NCBI GenBank assembly: GCA_031418035.1
Contig: JANOWU010000126.1
Span: 1 to 12,828, forward strand
Direction: 5' to 3'
Length of the DNA stretch: 12,828 nucleotides
Source of the DNA: JANOYY01 sp031418035
GTDB taxonomy: Bacteria; Actinomycetota; Acidimicrobiia; Acidimicrobiales; JANYDT01
The translations under genes were made by a program, and so were the position numbers. The notes under the pieces were generated by a model, which was given only the letters and a program-made list of their open reading frames with translations, was not told where the DNA came from and ran no database searches. Of the stretch, positions 1-6,995 are shown in pieces (position 1 is the first letter of the stretch; every line of letters begins with the position of its first letter).

Positions 1-114
1 GGTGCGTAACACCTCCAGCAAAACAAGACCGACAAATCAATTTCAAGACACGAAGTCGGTCACACCCAGGGTCAGATCCTGCCCCGCTGAAGGGTCCCCA
101 CCATCATGGAGGAA

Positions 115-135
115 GACACTGCCATCATGAGTGTC
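115..135. repeat. Dyad (possible operator) upstream of uvrB
   Basis: Perfect 6-bp inverted repeat GACACT-N9-AGTGTC. It lies 25-45 bases before the uvrB start and overlaps the place where a -35 element would be, given the -10 at 148-153. It does not resemble the actinobacterial LexA box (TCGAAC-N4-GTTCGA). A regulator is therefore only inferred and its identity unknown. The octamer CCATCATG occurs at 101-108 and again at 122-129 inside the dyad, exactly 21 bp apart (two helical turns). GTCACACCC occurs at 59-67 and 133-141. Confidence 0.35.
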
Positions 136-147
136 ACACCCGGTCCC

Positions 148-160
148 TAGACTGAGAGGA
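148..160 (+). promoter_or_regulatory. Probable leaderless promoter of uvrB (-10 TAGACT)
   Basis: TAGACT at 148-153 fits the actinobacterial -10 pattern TAnnnT and is followed by 6 nt before the uvrB ATG at 160, so transcription would start at or next to the start codon. GAGAGG directly abuts the ATG with no spacing and is therefore a poor Shine-Dalgarno. The -35 region is not recognisable. Confidence 0.5.
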
Positions 161-2253
161 TGACTGATACCGCGGCCCCGACTGTGCAATCGACAGTGCA
201 ATCGACGTCGCCACTGCCGGGCAAGCCGTTCAAGGTGGTGTCCGATTTTGCGCCCGCCGGTGATCAGCCCACGGCGATCGCCCAGCTCAGCGAGGGAGTG
301 AAACGAGGCGACAAGTTCCAAACGCTGCTCGGAATCACCGGGTCGGGAAAGTCGGCCACCATTGCGTGGCTGATCGAGCAGATCCAGCGCCCCACGCTGA
401 TCCTTGCGCCGAACAAGTCGTTGGCCGCTCAGCTTGCGAACGAGTTCCGGGAGTTCTTTCCGAACAATCGGGTCGAGTACTTCGTGAGCTACTACGACTA
501 CTACCAGCCCGAGGCATACATGCCCTCGAGCGACACCTACATCGAAAAAGACTCGTCGGTGAACGACGAGATCGATCGGCTCCGTCACGCGGCAACGAGC
601 GGGCTGCTCACTCGACGCGACACGATCGTGGTCGCGTCCGTCAGCTGTATCTATGGCATGGGGAATCCCGAGGAATATCGCGGGAATCTGCTCGAACTTC
701 ACACCGGCGTCGACTACGACCAGCGGTGGGTTCTTCGCCGACTGGTCGACATGCAGTACGACCGCAACGATGCGAACCTCGTGCGGGGAAACTTTCGCGT
801 GCGCGGCGACACGATCGAAGTGCACCCGGCCTACGAGGAGCATGTGCTTCGCATCGAGATGTTCGGCGATACGGTCGAGCGCCTCGTCACGGTCGACCCG
901 GTAACGGGGGAACAGCTCGGTGAACTCGACCAGGTGGCGGTGTTTCCGGCAACCCACTACGTCGCCGGCGATGAGCGCATGCACCGCGCCATCGGCACGA
1001 TTCAAGAGGAACTTCAGGTGCGCCTCAAGTGGTTCGAAACGGAGAACAAGCTGCTCGAGGCTCAGCGCCTTCGTATGCGTACGCAGTATGACCTCGAGAT
1101 GATGCAAGAAGTGGGGTACTGCAACGGCATCGAGAACTACAGCCGCCATATCGATGCTCGCTCGCCGGGCGAGGCGCCCTTCACGTTGATCGACTACTTC
1201 CCCAAGGACTTTCTCCTTGTCATCGACGAGAGCCACATCGCCGTCCCGCAGGTGCACGGTCAGTACATGGGTGACCGAAGTCGGAAGGAAACGCTGATCG
1301 ACCACGGCTTCCGGTTGCCTAGTGCCGCCGACAACCGACCTCTGCGCTTCGACGAATTCTACGAACGCTTGAACCAGGTCGTGTTCGTGAGCGCGACCCC
1401 GTCGGCCTACGAAATCGACCAGTCTTCCCAGGTCGTCGAGCAGGTGGTTCGGCCCACCGGTTTGGTGGACCCCGAGATCGTCGTGAAGCCAACCAAGGGT
1501 CAGATCGACGACCTCATGATGGAGGCCCGCAAGCGCATCGAGATGGGCGACCGTGTTCTCGTAACCACGCTTACGAAACGGATGGCCCAGGACCTGACCG
1601 ATTATCTCCTCGAGCAAGGGCTGCGAGTCCGGTACCTGCATTCCGAGATCGACACGATCGAACGAATCGAGATCCTTCGAGATCTGCGCCTGGGCGAGTT
1701 CGACGTTCTCGTGGGAATCAACCTTTTGCGGGAGGGTCTCGACCTCCCAGAGGTTTCGCTGGTGGCAATTCTCGACGCCGACAAGGAAGGGTTCCTGCGC
1801 AGCGAGACATCGCTGATCCAGACGATCGGACGCGCCGCTCGAAACATCGACGGCCAGGTGATCATGTACGCCGACCGAATCACGGGATCGATGGAACGAG
1901 CGATTTCCGTCACCCAGGAACGACGCACCAAACAGGTCGCGTACAACCTGGAACATGGCATCAACCCACAGACCATCCGCAAAGCGGTTACCGATATTTT
2001 GGCCATGTTGCGACCGGAGGAGGCCGCCCAACGCGCCACGGTACCGGGGTCGGATCGCCGCAAGCGTCGACCTGGGGAAATCCGCACGGACCTTTCCGAG
2101 CTGCCCAAGGGCGAATTGGAGCGCCTCATTCGCACGCTCGAGGAGGAGATGTCCGACGCCGCGCGCGATCTCCGCTTCGAATACGCCGCGCGTTTGCGTG
2201 ACGAGATCAACGACCTGAAAAAGGAGTTGCGCGACCAGCCTCCGGCACCCTGA
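160..2253 (+). CDS. uvrB: Excinuclease ABC subunit B (UvrB)
   Basis: Damage-verifying helicase-like subunit of the UvrABC nucleotide-excision-repair complex. It is loaded by UvrA at lesions and then recruits UvrC for incision. The 697-aa product has normal family length. Walker A GITGSGKS is at residues 58-65, followed by ATIAWLIE, as in actinobacterial UvrB. The Tyr-rich beta-hairpin that inserts between DNA strands is at about 108-118 (FVSYYDYYQPE). The DESH helicase box is at 356-359. Motif V/VI sequences (LLREGLDLPEVSLVAILDAD, QTIGRAARN) are in the C-terminal helicase lobe. A C-terminal UVR motif at about 650-690 (LRFEYAARLRDEI) is the UvrC contact. ATG at 160 is the first start after an in-frame TAG at 148-150. 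The gene has no close upstream neighbour in the window. The next + strand gene begins 76 bases downstream and is not functionally related. No damaged motif is seen. Confidence 0.98.
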   Translation: MTDTAAPTVQSTVQSTSPLPGKPFKVVSDFAPAGDQPTAIAQLSEGVKRGDKFQTLLGITGSGKSATIAWLIEQIQRPTLILAPNKSLAAQLANEFREFFPNNRVEYFVSYYDYYQPEAYMPSSDTYIEKDSSVNDEIDRLRHAATSGLLTRRDTIVVASVSCIYGMGNPEEYRGNLLELHTGVDYDQRWVLRRLVDMQYDRNDANLVRGNFRVRGDTIEVHPAYEEHVLRIEMFGDTVERLVTVDPVTGEQLGELDQVAVFPATHYVAGDERMHRAIGTIQEELQVRLKWFETENKLLEAQRLRMRTQYDLEMMQEVGYCNGIENYSRHIDARSPGEAPFTLIDYFPKDFLLVIDESHIAVPQVHGQYMGDRSRKETLIDHGFRLPSAADNRPLRFDEFYERLNQVVFVSATPSAYEIDQSSQVVEQVVRPTGLVDPEIVVKPTKGQIDDLMMEARKRIEMGDRVLVTTLTKRMAQDLTDYLLEQGLRVRYLHSEIDTIERIEILRDLRLGEFDVLVGINLLREGLDLPEVSLVAILDADKEGFLRSETSLIQTIGRAARNIDGQVIMYADRITGSMERAISVTQERRTKQVAYNLEHGINPQTIRKAVTDILAMLRPEEAAQRATVPGSDRRKRRPGEIRTDLSELPKGELERLIRTLEEEMSDAARDLRFEYAARLRDEINDLKKELRDQPPAP

Positions 2254-2329
2254 TTCGGGCCGCGCCGACGGTGAATCGGGCCTGGGTCGCAGGCGTTCGG
2301 CGTTTGCACGTTTCAGAAGCGCCCACGGC

Positions 2330-3910
2330 GTGCCGATACATCGCGGCGTGGGGACGAGTACCGGGTCAAGGTCTGCAGGGACAACGGCAGACTCGCCGTT
2401 GGTTCTTGTCGACCCGGGCAACACCCCCGCCAGGAGCGATCGAGCGCTGAACCGCCTCACGCGGGTGGGCACGATCATCTTTTTGGCCTCCGTTTCGGTG
2501 ACGATGACCACGCGGCGACAGGTGTCCGACGACTGGACCTTCGCGGTGTGGCTGCGTCAGAAGGGCCTGCTGGGAATCTTGCCGTATGGCTACACGCACT
2601 TCACCGGCCGGATACCGCTGTTGCTCTTCGGGGGCCTGATTTCGACGTGGCCACTTGCACTGGGACTCGCCGTGCCACTCCTTTCGCTCGTCCCGGCGAC
2701 GTGGGCCGTACGTTCGCTGATCAGACGATGTGGCGTCGAGGTACGGACGGCGACTGCACTGGCGGCCTTCCTGGTCATGGGCGTCGTGGCCGGTGCTCCG
2801 GCCAGGAATCAAGCGGTGTTCTGGCCGATCGGTGCCCTGGTCTACGTGATTCCGGCCGCATTCTTCCTTGGCGTCGTGGCCATCGTGGCATCGGGATCGA
2901 CGAAGCCAACGCATGTTCTGGGCGCCGTTGTGTGCGCGTTCGCGGCTGCGTCGGGGAACGAGATCCAGGCGGTGGTGGTCCCGTTCGTGTTGGCGGCGAT
3001 GTTCGTGAACTCCTGGTCGCTCGCGGCATCACCTCGGGGCCACGTGCGACACATGCTCACCACGGCACGCCTTGCCCCGTTTCTCGCTGGTGGCATCGGC
3101 GGCCTGGCGCTCGTCGCAGCTCCGGGAAACGGCGGCCGGTCCGAGATGATGATCGTGAACGTGAAACATGATGCCGCGACCGTGTTCTCGAGTGCAAAGA
3201 CGGTGTTGTATGTCCTTCAGATCAACCTCTTGGCCGCTGGACTGCTTCCGGCGATCACCATCGTTGTGGCGGGCGTACTGGTCGGACGGCAAGTTCCCAC
3301 GAGCCGCTCGCTGTTCAGGCGCGCAGCGACGATATCCGCAGCAGCGGCAATACTCTCTGTACTTACCTTCTGTTTCGTAAGTGCATGGGGCTTCAACGCT
3401 TCGGCTCCTCTGCGGTCGATGTTCCCTGTTTGGATGTGCTGCGCGGCGGCACTGTTCTGTTGCAGCGCAGCGGTTGCCGCACGAAAGCCCGCAAACGCCC
3501 GGACCACGGCACGGGCCGCGACTCAGACCTCGGCTCGCACCTCGGCTGTGGCGGCCCTGCCTGCGTTTGCCATGCTCGCGTTGGCCGCACCCGCTTTCGC
3601 TGCCCTGACCACGTTGCAGGCCTTACCGCGGGATCGAGCGCTTGCCCGTCAGTTGGACTGCATCGAGCGCAGCGTCCGCGCGAGTGGGCCAGCCGGCGTC
3701 ACGATCGCCTCGCCGCAGCAGTCAGAGAGCCTCTTGATCCTGGAAGACAGCCCGACTTCGTCCACGAACACGGCAGTCGCGGAGCGCTTCGGCGCCGGAC
3801 CCGTTACCCGAGTGAACCCCGGAGGCAACGCTCGTTGCGAGGCCGAGGCTCGGGGACTTGTGCCCTTCGTTCGAGCGAGCGAATTCGGTCCACCTCTCGC
3901 CGACGGGTGA
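2330..3910 (+). CDS. Polytopic membrane protein, DUF6056/GT-C-like
   Basis: Integral membrane protein of unknown function, 526 aa from the GTG at 2330. About ten hydrophobic segments span residues ~46-430, followed by a ~95-residue soluble C-terminal region. Features recalling the DUF6056 family of GT-C-like predicted glycosyltransferases are a DDW motif after the first segment (D67-D68-W69), a TGR motif soon after it (FTGRIPLLLFGG), GNEIQ inside a membrane segment (E211), an APGN turn at 264-267, and a C-terminal stretch with D, N and AERFG. In GT-C enzymes an acidic pair in the first external loop binds the lipid-phosphate sugar donor; applying that here is inference. The start is uncertain: GTG at 2348 and GTG at 2465 (just before the first hydrophobic segment) are alternatives, and none has a clear Shine-Dalgarno. 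It sits between uvrB and a crotonase gene with no evident functional link. The 3' end carries many Ala/Thr/Arg codons but nothing suggesting disruption. Confidence 0.75.
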   Translation: MPIHRGVGTSTGSRSAGTTADSPLVLVDPGNTPARSDRALNRLTRVGTIIFLASVSVTMTTRRQVSDDWTFAVWLRQKGLLGILPYGYTHFTGRIPLLLFGGLISTWPLALGLAVPLLSLVPATWAVRSLIRRCGVEVRTATALAAFLVMGVVAGAPARNQAVFWPIGALVYVIPAAFFLGVVAIVASGSTKPTHVLGAVVCAFAAASGNEIQAVVVPFVLAAMFVNSWSLAASPRGHVRHMLTTARLAPFLAGGIGGLALVAAPGNGGRSEMMIVNVKHDAATVFSSAKTVLYVLQINLLAAGLLPAITIVVAGVLVGRQVPTSRSLFRRAATISAAAAILSVLTFCFVSAWGFNASAPLRSMFPVWMCCAAALFCCSAAVAARKPANARTTARAATQTSARTSAVAALPAFAMLALAAPAFAALTTLQALPRDRALARQLDCIERSVRASGPAGVTIASPQQSESLLILEDSPTSSTNTAVAERFGAGPVTRVNPGGNARCEAEARGLVPFVRASEFGPPLADG

Positions 3911-3918
3911 CCAACAGG

Positions 3919-3931
3919 TACCATCTCGGCG
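3919..3931 (+). promoter_or_regulatory. Probable leaderless promoter of the crotonase gene (-10 TACCAT)
   Basis: TACCAT at 3919-3924 matches TAnnnT and is followed by exactly 6 nt before the GTG at 3931, the same geometry as at uvrB. There is no Shine-Dalgarno upstream. The site lies in the 20-nt gap after the membrane-protein stop codon, so this gene probably has its own promoter. Confidence 0.45.
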
Positions 3932-4755
3932 TGCCAAACGTCGAGTCGGTAGGAACATTCGTGACGATCGAGCGAGGTCTCGGCCCGGGCGGACGCGTCT
4001 CCGTGGTGCGTTTCGATCGTGGTGACCGACTGAACGCGTTGTCGATGCAGGCGCTACGTGATCTTCGCGACACGGCGCGACGCTTCGAGGACGACACGAG
4101 CACGTCTGCGGTCGTGCTCACCGGAACAGCGACTGCATTCAGCGCAGGCTTCGATCTCAACGATCAGGAGAGCTATCACCGTGACACGCTCGGGATGGGT
4201 GAGCGTCGACAGCTACTGCGCCTCGGACCGCAGATGTGCGAGGCGTGGGAGCGAATGGACCAGGTCACCATTGCGGCCGTTGAGGGTCACTGCATCGGCG
4301 GCGGCGCCGCACTCGTGGTGTCGCTCGACTTTCGGACCTGTGGATCGTCTGCACACTTTCGAATTCCCGAGGTGGCGTTGGGGATGAACATGAGTTGGGG
4401 GTCGGTGCCGCGGATTCTGCACCTGATTGGGCCGGCGCGAACGAAACAGGCGGTGATACTGGCTAACGAACGGATCTCGTCGGCACAGGCACTGCAGTGG
4501 GGTCTCGTCGAGGACGTCGTACCCGATGGGACTGCGTTCGATTCGGCGCTGAACTTCGCAGAGCGAATCGCTGCGCATCCGCCGATCCCGGTGCGCATGG
4601 TCAAACGATCCGTGAACGCTCTGTCGACGGCGCTCGATGATCTAGGTGCACATATGGACGTCGATCAGTATGCCCTTACGACGCTCACCGAAGACTTTCG
4701 CGAGGGCGTCGCATCGTTCAAAGAGCGTCGGGCGCCCGAGTTTCGCGGTCGTTGA
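3931..4755 (+). CDS. Enoyl-CoA hydratase/isomerase family (crotonase-fold) protein
   Basis: Predicted acyl-CoA-processing enzyme of the crotonase superfamily, 274 aa, a normal length. The oxyanion-hole segments are visible: FSAGFDL (residues 70-76, backbone NH of A72/G73 region) and CIGGGAAL (121-128, G124/G125 region). E147 in FRIPEVALGM aligns with catalytic Glu164 of rat mitochondrial hydratase. The position of Glu144 is alanine (A127) at the matching 20-residue spacing, so classical syn-hydration is doubtful and an isomerase, hydrolase or lyase activity is possible. The C-terminal helices contain EDFREGVASFKERRAPEFRGR, a typical ending for the family. GTG at 3931 is chosen because family similarity starts about there; the same frame is open far upstream but overlaps the membrane-protein gene. 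It converges on ogt, 41 bp away. The substrate cannot be read from sequence. Confidence 0.88.
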   Translation: MPNVESVGTFVTIERGLGPGGRVSVVRFDRGDRLNALSMQALRDLRDTARRFEDDTSTSAVVLTGTATAFSAGFDLNDQESYHRDTLGMGERRQLLRLGPQMCEAWERMDQVTIAAVEGHCIGGGAALVVSLDFRTCGSSAHFRIPEVALGMNMSWGSVPRILHLIGPARTKQAVILANERISSAQALQWGLVEDVVPDGTAFDSALNFAERIAAHPPIPVRMVKRSVNALSTALDDLGAHMDVDQYALTTLTEDFREGVASFKERRAPEFRGR

Positions 4756-4760
4756 GTCCC

Positions 4761-4791
4761 CGGCGCGATCAGGCGTGTTCGAGGCGCGCCG
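4761..4791. terminator. Possible stem-loop between convergent genes
   Basis: CGGCGCG (4761-4767) can pair with CGCGCCG (4785-4791): a 7-bp GC stem with a 17-nt loop. It lies in the 41-bp gap between the converging crotonase and ogt genes. There is no T-tract on either side and the loop is long, so a terminator role is only suggested by position. Confidence 0.22.
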
Positions 4792-4796
4792 CTCGC

Positions 4797-5336
4797 TCAG
4801 TCGAAAAGCGACGCAGGTCCCGATGGGTTTCCGGATACGCGCCGCTCGTGTTCGAGGAGGAACGTCTTCGCGTCGAGACCGCCACCAAAGCCGGTGAGCG
4901 ATCCGTTCGAGCCGATCACGCGATGGCACGGCACGATGATCGATATCGGATTTCGACCGTTCGCTGCTCCAACGGCGCGGACCGCCTTGGGGCGACCGAT
5001 CGTGGTGGCCTGCTCCGCGTAGGAGCGAGTTTCGCCGTAAGGGATTGCGCGAAGTGCCTGCCACGCTTCCAGTTGGAACTCGGTCCCACTCGGGGAGAGC
5101 GGAACATCGAAAGAGGTTCGTTGGCCGGAAAAGTACTCATCGAGTTGTTGGCACGTCGTCGCAAGAATGGGATGGGAATCCCGATCGACGCGCGACGCGA
5201 CGCCGGGGAGTGGGACGCGAATCTCCCCGGGCCATAACAGCGCCACGAGCCCGTGATCACTGCAGACTATGGACAGGTCGCCGACAGGGCTGTCGTATCG
5301 GCACGAGAAGAGCGGTGTTTGCGTTGTTGAGTTCAT
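4797..5336 (-). CDS. ogt: Methylated-DNA--[protein]-cysteine S-methyltransferase
   Basis: Suicide repair protein that moves the alkyl group from O6-alkylguanine (and O4-alkylthymine) to its own cysteine. The 179-aa product has the usual Ogt/AdaB length. The active-site motif PCHRV gives acceptor C137 (residues 136-140). R120 in AVRAVGAAN is the expected arginine finger of the helix-turn-helix, and the N-terminal domain (1-80) is the RNase H-like fold of this family. Start chosen: ATG at 5336-5334, preceded by AGGAC with suitable spacing. The frame is open further upstream, but that would overlap the adaA-alkA gene. It lies 41 nt downstream of the adaA-alkA stop on the same strand, so the two probably form an operon, in the same order as alkA-ogt in Mycobacterium tuberculosis. 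It supplies in trans the methyltransferase domain that the fusion lacks. Confidence 0.96.
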   Translation of the reverse strand: MNSTTQTPLFSCRYDSPVGDLSIVCSDHGLVALLWPGEIRVPLPGVASRVDRDSHPILATTCQQLDEYFSGQRTSFDVPLSPSGTEFQLEAWQALRAIPYGETRSYAEQATTIGRPKAVRAVGAANGRNPISIIVPCHRVIGSNGSLTGFGGGLDAKTFLLEHERRVSGNPSGPASLFD

Positions 5337-5377
5337 CGGATGTCCTGTGATCAGAATTGGTGCAGTGGTTCGCGTTA

Positions 5378-6925
5378 CTAGGCGCGCGTATGTTTTGGCT
5401 GCGTATGGGCTGACGCCCACAGAAGGTGCGTTGCATAGGATCTCCACGGGGCCCAACGCTCCGAGGCGAGCTCGAGTTCACGCGCCGAGTTCGCAATCCC
5501 GAGGTTTCGTGCACCGTTGACGGCGACGAGGTCGCCGTGCAAACACACATCAGGATCGCTGAGGCCGCGGAGGGAAACGTACCCCGCCGTCCACGGCCCG
5601 ATACCGGGCAACTGTTCGAGTTGGCGTCGTGCCTGCGCGCGGTCGACTCCCGGCGTCAGCACGATGTTGCCCGAAGCAAGGGCCTCGGCAACGGAAATGA
5701 GCGTCTCAGCCCGCCGAACAGGCAGCGCAAAGTCGCCCGGCGAAAGTTCGGCGATCTCGTGCACGGAAGGGAAGAGCAGCGGAATGTGGTCGTCGGTGAG
5801 GCCCTGGCTTGCGACGCGCTCGGCGAGGCGGGATCCGTGGGTGCGTGCGGCCGCGACGGAAACCTGCTGGCCGAGGATCGCCCGAACGACGACCTCGTGC
5901 GGATCGACGGATCCGGGACATCGCAGCCCGGGGTTCGCACGAACGGCTTCGAGCAGGTTCATGTCCTGGCCGAGTGCTTCGGCAATGCTTATCGGGTCGG
6001 CGTCGAGGTCGAAGAGCCGGCGTACACGGGCGGTTCCGGCGCCAAGATCGGAGAGCGACGTCAGCTGGAACGTTGCGAGGAGGTGATCCGTCTGCGCGCG
6101 TATAAAAACGGAAGCGGGACCGGATGGAAGGCGCAAGGTCCGCCGATACGACGTCGGCGTCGCAACTTCGACTCCCTCGATCGCTCGACCAACAAGAAAC
6201 TGGAACAGCGAGTCCGCATCGAACGGCACGCGAAACGGCAGACGTACGGTGATGGTGCCCGGCTGATGAACTGCGTTATCTGCGACGACGGAACGATCCA
6301 CACCGCGGCGATGGGCGCGAAGTTCGGTTGGCGTTGTCGCGAAAACCTCGACGATCGTGTCGTTGAATTGGCGGACGCTCGAGAAACCCGAGGCGAAGGC
6401 AATATCGCCGAAGTTCATACTGGTGGTCTCGATGAGCACGCGTGCCGTCTGTGCGCGTTGGGCCCGTGAAATCGCCAGGGGTCCGGTGCCGAGTTCCTGT
6501 TGCATCGTTCGGGTCAGGTGTCGTTCGCTCACGAAGAGCGTTCGCGCGAGACCGGGCACGCCTTCGCGATCGACCAGACCGTCGGCAATGAGCCGCAGTG
6601 CCCGACCGGTGAGGTCCGTGCGTACGTTCCACTCCGGCGAGCCCGGTGTTGCGTCGGGCCGACACCGTTTGCAGGAGCGAAATCCCAGTTGCTGGGCCCC
6701 GGCCGCAGTCCGGTGAAACTCGACGTTGACGGACTTTGGCAGCACCGGAGTCGGACAACTCGGCCGGCAGTAGATGCCGGTGGTCCTGACAGCTGTGACG
6801 AACCAGCCGTCGAAGCGTTTGTCACGAGCGACCGCTGCCCGATAGCACGTGTCGTGGTCAAGTGGGGCGTTCAGCGTGGAGGAGCCCGGCGCAAGTGGAT
6901 GTTCCATCGCCGTCGAGCATGACAC
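5378..6925 (-). CDS. alkA: AdaA-AlkA fusion: methyl-responsive regulator and 3-methyladenine DNA glycosylase
   Basis: 515-aa multidomain alkylation-response protein. Residues ~22-91 form the Ada zinc domain with four cysteines C53, C57, C85 and C88. Their 4/28/3 spacing matches the E. coli Ada set, in which the first cysteine takes methyl groups from phosphotriesters and switches the protein to an activator. Residues ~95-205 are an AraC-type double helix-turn-helix. Residues ~210-320 resemble the AlkA N-terminal domain. Residues ~330-500 are a HhH-GPD glycosylase, with hairpin LPGIGPWTAG (439-448) and D465 aligned to catalytic Asp238 of AlkA. It probably senses methylation damage, activates its own operon and excises N-alkylated bases. 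GTG at 6925 is used because an in-frame TGA lies just upstream; AGGTGA is 12 nt away, which is long, and ATG at 6907 is an alternative. It is divergent from uvrA (62 bp) and precedes ogt. Confidence 0.95.
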   Translation of the reverse strand: MSCSTAMEHPLAPGSSTLNAPLDHDTCYRAAVARDKRFDGWFVTAVRTTGIYCRPSCPTPVLPKSVNVEFHRTAAGAQQLGFRSCKRCRPDATPGSPEWNVRTDLTGRALRLIADGLVDREGVPGLARTLFVSERHLTRTMQQELGTGPLAISRAQRAQTARVLIETTSMNFGDIAFASGFSSVRQFNDTIVEVFATTPTELRAHRRGVDRSVVADNAVHQPGTITVRLPFRVPFDADSLFQFLVGRAIEGVEVATPTSYRRTLRLPSGPASVFIRAQTDHLLATFQLTSLSDLGAGTARVRRLFDLDADPISIAEALGQDMNLLEAVRANPGLRCPGSVDPHEVVVRAILGQQVSVAAARTHGSRLAERVASQGLTDDHIPLLFPSVHEIAELSPGDFALPVRRAETLISVAEALASGNIVLTPGVDRAQARRQLEQLPGIGPWTAGYVSLRGLSDPDVCLHGDLVAVNGARNLGIANSARELELASERWAPWRSYATHLLWASAHTQPKHTRA

Positions 6926-6972
6926 ATGCCACGGCAGTCACCTAGCGGAAATCAGACAGCTGCATCGGCGGG

Positions 6973-6988
6973 TAATCTATCGAACGTA
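6973..6988 (+). promoter_or_regulatory. Probable uvrA promoter (-10 TAATCT)
   Basis: TAATCT at 6973-6978 matches TAnnnT and leaves 9 nt to the uvrA ATG. The transcript would be leaderless or have a leader of only a few bases. No Shine-Dalgarno is present (the bases before ATG are ATCGAACGT). No convincing -35 is seen. A LexA-like box starts two bases after the -10. Confidence 0.5.
6974..6979 (-). promoter_or_regulatory. Possible -10 of the divergent adaA-alkA promoter (TAGATT)
   Basis: Read on the - strand, TAGATT occupies 6979-6974 and overlaps the uvrA -10 on the other strand by five bases. Transcription would start near 6967, giving a leader of about 40 nt that contains AGGTGA at 6943-6938. 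Overlapping divergent -10 elements would make uvrA and adaA-alkA transcription mutually exclusive on one DNA molecule. No -35 is recognisable. Confidence 0.3.
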
Positions 6989-6995
6989 TGTCCGA
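6980..6995. promoter_or_regulatory. LexA (SOS) box at the uvrA start
   Basis: TCGAAC-GTAT-GTCCGA matches the actinobacterial/Gram-positive LexA operator TCGAAC-N4-GTTCGA at 11 of 12 fixed positions. The right half lies inside uvrA codons 1-3, so bound LexA would cover the transcription start and start codon. Repression of uvrA by LexA and induction on DNA damage follow from the known SOS system. The box is also 55 bp from the adaA-alkA start and just upstream of its possible -10, so it might affect both genes. No comparable box is seen before uvrB or uvrC. Confidence 0.75.

Noticed and set aside
43..2511. Very long open frame (822 codons) on the - strand opposite uvrB
   Set aside because: It is entirely antisense to a clear uvrB, its translation has no recognisable domain, and long antisense frames are expected opposite GC-rich genes with strong codon bias.
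3385..3930. Possible N-terminal extension of the crotonase gene by 182 codons
   Set aside because: The frame is open but overlaps the 3' end of the membrane-protein gene, has low-complexity Arg/Gly-rich translation, and family similarity begins only near the GTG at 3931.
5426..6469. 347-codon + strand frame opposite adaA-alkA
   Set aside because: The - strand product has four zinc cysteines, an AraC domain and a glycosylase active site; the + frame is a shadow.
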